Made by a program: the position numbers and the translations under genes. Shown here piece by piece: positions 6,136 through 9,258 of a stretch of DNA of 9,258 nucleotides (position 1 is the first letter of the stretch; each line of letters opens with the position of its first letter). The stretch is taken from the NCBI GenBank assembly GCA_902765035.1, contig CACWYF010000030.1, forward strand, positions 1-9,258, written 5' to 3'. Source of the DNA: an uncultured Eubacteriales bacterium (lineage in GTDB: Bacteria > Bacillota > Clostridia > Peptostreptococcales > Anaerovoracaceae). The notes under the pieces are model-generated. The model searched no databases, was not told the DNA's origin, and worked only from the letters and a program-made list of their open reading frames with translations.

Positions 6136-7077
6136 ATGGAACCGATTCTGGTAATCATGGCTGCAGGAATGGGCAGCAGATACGGCGGAAACAAGCAGCT
6201 CGACAAGATCACCGAGCAGGGTGACATCATCATGGACTTCAGTCTCTATGATGCATGGGAGGCAGGATTCAGAAGAGTATGCTTCATCATCAAGCATGAT
6301 TTTGAGGAAGTCTTCAAAGAGCACATCGAGAACGGCGCAGGCAGGAAGTATGAAACATACTACGCTTTCCAGGAGGGAACCGACCTTCCTGAGGGCTTTA
6401 CCCTTCCTGAAGGCAGGACCAAGCCATGGGGCACAGGTCAGGCTGTTCTTTCGGCAAGAGACATAATCGACGCACCTTTTGCCGTCATAAACGCTGACGA
6501 TTATTACGGCAAGGAAGGATTCGTCAAGATCTACGATTTCCTTACAACCAAAGCTGATGCATCTCACAACTGCATGGTAGGATTTGAGATCGAGAACACA
6601 CTGTCCGAGAACGGAACAGTTTCCCGCGGAATATGCAGGGCCTCGGACGGAAAGCTCACTGATATAGTTGAGCACCTCAAGGTCGCAAAGGAGCCTGAGC
6701 TGAATGAGGACGGAACACCTAACCCTCTCGCAGGCAAAGTGACCGACACTCACGAGGACGGCACCAAGGAGGTTATCCCGAGCGACTCACCGGTATCAAT
6801 GAACCTGTGGGGATTCTCTGCAGAATACATGGAAGTTCTTAAATCCGGATTCGCAGAGGCGCTTGAGACCATCATGAAGGTCAACCCGATGAAGGGCGAG
6901 TACTACATCCAGACACCGATCAACAGGCAGATCGCAGAAGGAACAGCGACTTATGAAGTGCTGACCTCCTCCGACAAGTGGTTCGGTGTTACATACAAGG
7001 AAGACAAGCCTGAGGTAGTTGCAAAATTCGCATCACTCAAGGCGGAAGGTTTCTATCCGGTGAATCTGTGGGACTAG
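6136..7077 (+). CDS. NTP-transferase family sugar nucleotidyltransferase-like protein
   Basis: Predicted cytosolic enzyme joining a sugar or alcohol phosphate to a nucleotide. The product is 313 residues. The N-terminal nucleotide loop MAAGMGSRYGGNKQ (8-21) fits the LAAGxGxRxG..K pattern; PWGTGQAVL (97-105) is the base/sugar contact region, and NADDYYG (119-125) holds the metal-binding aspartates. The end motif WFGVTYKEDKP is one I recall from uncharacterised nucleotidyltransferases of Clostridia; it is not classic GalU or RfbA, so the substrate is unknown. A TTG at 6130 would add two residues but lies only 5 bases after GGAGG (6120-6124); the ATG at 6136, 11 bases after it, is preferred. The gene sits 57 bases after gltX without its own clear promoter and ends before a long hairpin. 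Confidence 0.82.
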   Translation: MEPILVIMAAGMGSRYGGNKQLDKITEQGDIIMDFSLYDAWEAGFRRVCFIIKHDFEEVFKEHIENGAGRKYETYYAFQEGTDLPEGFTLPEGRTKPWGTGQAVLSARDIIDAPFAVINADDYYGKEGFVKIYDFLTTKADASHNCMVGFEIENTLSENGTVSRGICRASDGKLTDIVEHLKVAKEPELNEDGTPNPLAGKVTDTHEDGTKEVIPSDSPVSMNLWGFSAEYMEVLKSGFAEALETIMKVNPMKGEYYIQTPINRQIAEGTATYEVLTSSDKWFGVTYKEDKPEVVAKFASLKAEGFYPVNLWD

Positions 7078-7133
7078 CCAGATCAGGATCCGTTAAGGCA
7101 TAAGCCTGCATGCTGACAGTAATATCAACTCAA

Positions 7134-7167
7134 AAGACGCCGCGCATCATCACGATGCCGGCGTCTT
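7134..7167. terminator. bidirectional terminator between convergent genes
   Basis: AAGACGCCG (7134-7142) pairs with CGGCGTCTT (7159-7167), and after one unpaired C the stem continues with GCATC (7144-7148)/GATGC (7154-7158) around a 5-base ATCAC loop. Minus-strand reading ends in CGTCTTTTGAG and plus-strand reading in CGTCTTCTGTT, so the T run is better for transcripts coming from cdaR. It lies 56 bases after the nucleotidyltransferase stop and about 50 bases after the cdaR stop (7216). Confidence 0.8.
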
Positions 7168-7215
7168 CTGTTATGTCCTGTTTATCCTGTCCTGCTTTTA
7201 TGTCTGACGGTGCCG

Positions 7216-8175
7216 TCAGTCATCCGTCTCTGATTCGGTTCTGGCTACTTTCACCTTCATCACGAGGCCTTCGGATTCATAAGCGATGTGCACTCCTTCA
7301 GGCAGATCGTATTCAAGTTCCACTTCCTGATCCTCATACATGTTATCTATGTCGATCAGCTTAGTGGATACCGAAGTGATACCCGCGACGGCGTCCTCTG
7401 AACCCTTGATCACAATAGTATCCGGAGCACTGTACGTTCTTGTGTAGCCGTCATCCTCATCTTCTGCAGTTTCCTTCTTTTCATCTGTGACGACATTCAG
7501 CTGAACAGTCTTCCTGACTCCGGTGTACGCCTTGAAGTTGATCTCATCAGGGTATATTACAAGATGTCCGATAGCATCCCCATCTTTATCAAGAGCCGTA
7601 AGGCCTGTTGTAAAGTTCCAGACTCTGTTGTTCGTGTCGCTGTATGAAATGAGAGCTGTTACCTTGTCGACGCGTTCGACCTCTGATTTTGCCCCCATCA
7701 CCGTAGCCCTGGTGGAAGTCATGTTGCTGGTCACAGGTTCGATCCCCTCAGGATCATCCCTGTATTCCACATAGATTTCTTTTTCTACTGTATCTGACTC
7801 CTCTACCTCAACAGCTATGGCACGTCTCTCTGCATCAGCGACCTGTGTTCCTGACGGCCCGCTGATCTGAAGGCTGATCCCGTTTTCGCCCTCGGCTGCA
7901 TCGCTGACATCTGCTATTACAGTAATGTCATCTGCCGAGATCTGATTCGTATCGATCCTCTTCTGTCTGAGTGTGACATCAATGAGCTCCGTGCTCGTCT
8001 GAGCGACCCCCAGGCCTCTGTTGGCGAGTTCGTGTTCCCCGACGAAAGTTACCGGGATGTCCTTGTATCTGACTTCGGTCATAGGGTCATTATTGTATAC
8101 CACATACGTCCATCCGCCAATCGAAACGATTATCGCTATGATTATATTAAGTATCTTGCGTCCGCTTTCACTCAT
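7216..8175 (-). CDS. cdaR: YbbR-domain protein, CdaA regulator
   Basis: Membrane-anchored extracytoplasmic protein that binds and modulates the diadenylate cyclase CdaA in Firmicutes. The product is 319 residues: a short cytoplasmic N-terminus, one membrane segment (about 8-27, rich in Ile and Val), then about three YbbR-type beta repeats of 80-90 residues (roughly 36-120, 120-220, 220-315). Bacillus CdaR is longer, with four. The third repeat carries an acidic loop (KKETAEDEDDG near 233-243), and the tail is also acidic. GGGAGG lies 8 bases before the ATG, inside the end of cdaA; the genes overlap by 8 bases. The terminator at 7134-7167 follows, so glmM, which usually comes next in this operon, is absent here. 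Identity rests on the membrane segment, the repeats and the position after cdaA. Confidence 0.88.
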   Translation of the reverse strand: MSESGRKILNIIIAIIVSIGGWTYVVYNNDPMTEVRYKDIPVTFVGEHELANRGLGVAQTSTELIDVTLRQKRIDTNQISADDITVIADVSDAAEGENGISLQISGPSGTQVADAERRAIAVEVEESDTVEKEIYVEYRDDPEGIEPVTSNMTSTRATVMGAKSEVERVDKVTALISYSDTNNRVWNFTTGLTALDKDGDAIGHLVIYPDEINFKAYTGVRKTVQLNVVTDEKKETAEDEDDGYTRTYSAPDTIVIKGSEDAVAGITSVSTKLIDIDNMYEDQEVELEYDLPEGVHIAYESEGLVMKVKVARTESETDD

Positions 8176-9004
8176 CCTTCTTGCCTCCCTTCAGCAGTCT
8201 GGAAATGAACGATTCATTCGCATCTCCTGACGGCAGGTATACATCGAGAAGCATCTTCTCGAGTGTCTTGAGATCAAGGAATCTTCTGAGTGTTCCGTTG
8301 CGGGCAACAGATATCGCACCCGTTTCCTCGGAAACTATGATTATGAATGCATCCGAAACCTCACTGAGTCCGACTCCGGCTCTGTGCCTTGTTCCGAGGT
8401 TCTTGCCTATACTGGTCCTGTTTGTAAGAGGCAGAACGCAGCTCGCTGCATGTATCCTCAGTCCTCTTATGATGACAGCTCCGTCGTGAAGCGGCGATCC
8501 CTCGTAGAAGAGGTTTCCGAGAAGTCTTACGGATATCTCGGCATCAACTATCACGCCGGTCTCGATGATATCATTCAGGGTAGTCTCACGCTCGATCGCG
8601 ATAAGAGCTCCAGTCCTCGTTGATGAGAAGTCATCGACAGCATCCACAATTTTGTGAACGGTCGCATACATCTCCTCCTTGCCAATGTCTCTGAACTGAC
8701 TCGTAAGAGCTCCCCTGCGCCCTATCTGTTCGAGCGCACGCCGTATCTCCGGCTGGAACACTATCATTACTCCGATAAGACCTACGGTGATAAGTCTTGT
8801 CAGGAGCCAGTTGAGAAGACTCAGTTCAAAGAGTTCTGACGCAAGGAAAACGCCGACAATCAAAAGTACTCCCCTGAACAGCTGCTGTGCTCTGGTCTCC
8901 TTGATCATTCCGAGCACTCTGTACAGGATGTATGCAACAATAAGGATATCTATGATATCCGTTATCTTGATACTAAGAAGTAACCCCGTAAGATTGTCTA
9001 TCAT
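8168..9004 (-). CDS. cdaA: diadenylate cyclase CdaA
   Basis: Membrane-bound enzyme that makes cyclic di-AMP from two ATP, a messenger controlling potassium and osmolyte uptake and cell-wall homeostasis. The 278-residue product has the usual family length. Three membrane segments lie at about 15-34, 42-58 and 66-83; the DAC domain follows with DGA (174-176, in SPLHDGAVIIRG), GTRHR (204-208) and SEETG (225-229). DGA and RHR, the key catalytic and ATP-binding motifs, are both intact, so activity is expected. The ATG at 9004 overlaps the stop of the upstream gene as ATGA, with GGAG 7 bases before it. cdaR follows with an 8-base overlap. All three genes are probably one transcript whose promoter lies beyond the right edge. 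Confidence 0.96.
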   Translation of the reverse strand: MIDNLTGLLLSIKITDIIDILIVAYILYRVLGMIKETRAQQLFRGVLLIVGVFLASELFELSLLNWLLTRLITVGLIGVMIVFQPEIRRALEQIGRRGALTSQFRDIGKEEMYATVHKIVDAVDDFSSTRTGALIAIERETTLNDIIETGVIVDAEISVRLLGNLFYEGSPLHDGAVIIRGLRIHAASCVLPLTNRTSIGKNLGTRHRAGVGLSEVSDAFIIIVSEETGAISVARNGTLRRFLDLKTLEKMLLDVYLPSGDANESFISRLLKGGKKDE

Positions 9005-9258
9005 TCAGCTTCTCCGTCTACTCCGCCTTCTCCGTCTTCTCCGGATCCGTCTTCGCTGACTACGTATACATTATCATCATCGTCCTTGGCAAGAGTCTTT
9101 CCTTCAAGGACAGCGTTCATAAGTGTCTTTGCATTTTCTATGCTGTCCGGATCCTGCGTCATGACATACGCATAAGCGCCGCCTGTCGAATAGGTCGGCA
9201 TGGATCCGTTTCCGCCGATTATTGTATTCTTGTAGATCTTCCATTCAGGATTCTTTGC
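9001..9258 (-). CDS. C-terminal fragment, probable LCP (LytR-CpsA-Psr) family protein
   Basis: Eighty-five residues are visible and the frame is open to the right edge. The pattern W-x-I...GGNGSMPTYS...YAYVM...DPDSIENAK...VLEGK resembles, from memory, the segment that ends LCP-family proteins of Clostridia and streptococci, which attach teichoic acids or capsule to peptidoglycan outside the membrane. The catalytic domain itself lies outside the window, so this is a tentative call; another secreted protein is possible. The last 15 or so residues are Gly/Asp/Glu only (GSGEDGEGGVDGEAE), a flexible acidic tail. The stop overlaps the cdaA start as ATGA, linking this gene to c-di-AMP synthesis. Confidence 0.5.
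   Translation of the reverse strand, partial: AKNPEWKIYKNTIIGGNGSMPTYSTGGAYAYVMTQDPDSIENAKTLMNAVLEGKTLAKDDDDNVYVVSEDGSGEDGEGGVDGEAE

Noticed and set aside
6001..6753. Minus-strand open frame of 250 codons
   Set aside because: It is antisense to the end of gltX and the nucleotidyltransferase gene; the composition is Ser/Cys/Leu/Val-rich and no start signal is visible.
1..9258. Defence island, prophage, CRISPR array or insertion sequence
   Set aside because: No repeats with spacers, integrase, transposase, terminal inverted repeats or toxin-antitoxin pairs are visible. The macrodomain gene has no adjacent ADP-ribosyltransferase toxin.

Overview
The window reads as ordinary chromosomal housekeeping DNA from a low-to-mid GC Gram-positive bacterium, most likely a member of Clostridia (Bacillota). 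The reasons are strong AGGAGG-type ribosome binding sites before almost every gene, canonical sigma-A promoters, a CdaA/CdaR cyclic-di-AMP module, a pyrophosphate-type phosphofructokinase and a zinc-type macrodomain protein. I cannot name the genus. I see no phage, transposon, CRISPR, tRNA or rRNA features, and no gap of 300 bases without a gene.

Layout from left to right. (1) 1-1775, minus strand: hslO (redox chaperone Hsp33) followed by an overlapping gene for a LOR/SDH-domain (TIGR00300-like) protein that runs off the left edge. No stop falls inside the window, so an ORF finder would miss it. (2) 1776-1909: a compact control region with a candidate hslO promoter, a dyad over its -35 side, and a 12-bp hairpin near the predicted transcript start. 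(3) 1910-2764, minus: a stand-alone zinc-macrodomain protein. (4) 2868-4115, minus: PPi-type phosphofructokinase with its own promoter and terminator. (5) 4116-4407: a 292-bp divergent promoter region with near-consensus sigma-A promoters firing outward in both directions. (6) 4408-7077, plus: gltX (glutamyl-tRNA synthetase) and a sugar-nucleotidyltransferase-like gene, probably one transcript. (7) 7134-7167: a long hairpin between convergent genes. (8) 7216-9258, minus: cdaR, cdaA and the C-terminal end of a probable LCP-family cell-envelope protein, joined by short stop/start overlaps and so probably one operon.

The genes cover central metabolism (PFK), translation (GltX), oxidative stress (Hsp33), ADP-ribose chemistry (macrodomain) and second-messenger control of turgor and cell wall (CdaA/CdaR). 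Three start sites were set from ribosome binding site or promoter position rather than from the longest frame: hslO at 1775, the PFK gene at 4115 and the nucleotidyltransferase gene at 6136. I did not find a clearly new system. The points most worth a second look are the zinc-macrodomain without visible partners, the LOR/SDH gene coupled to hslO, the cdaA operon built on an LCP-like gene without glmM beside it, and the structured hslO control region.
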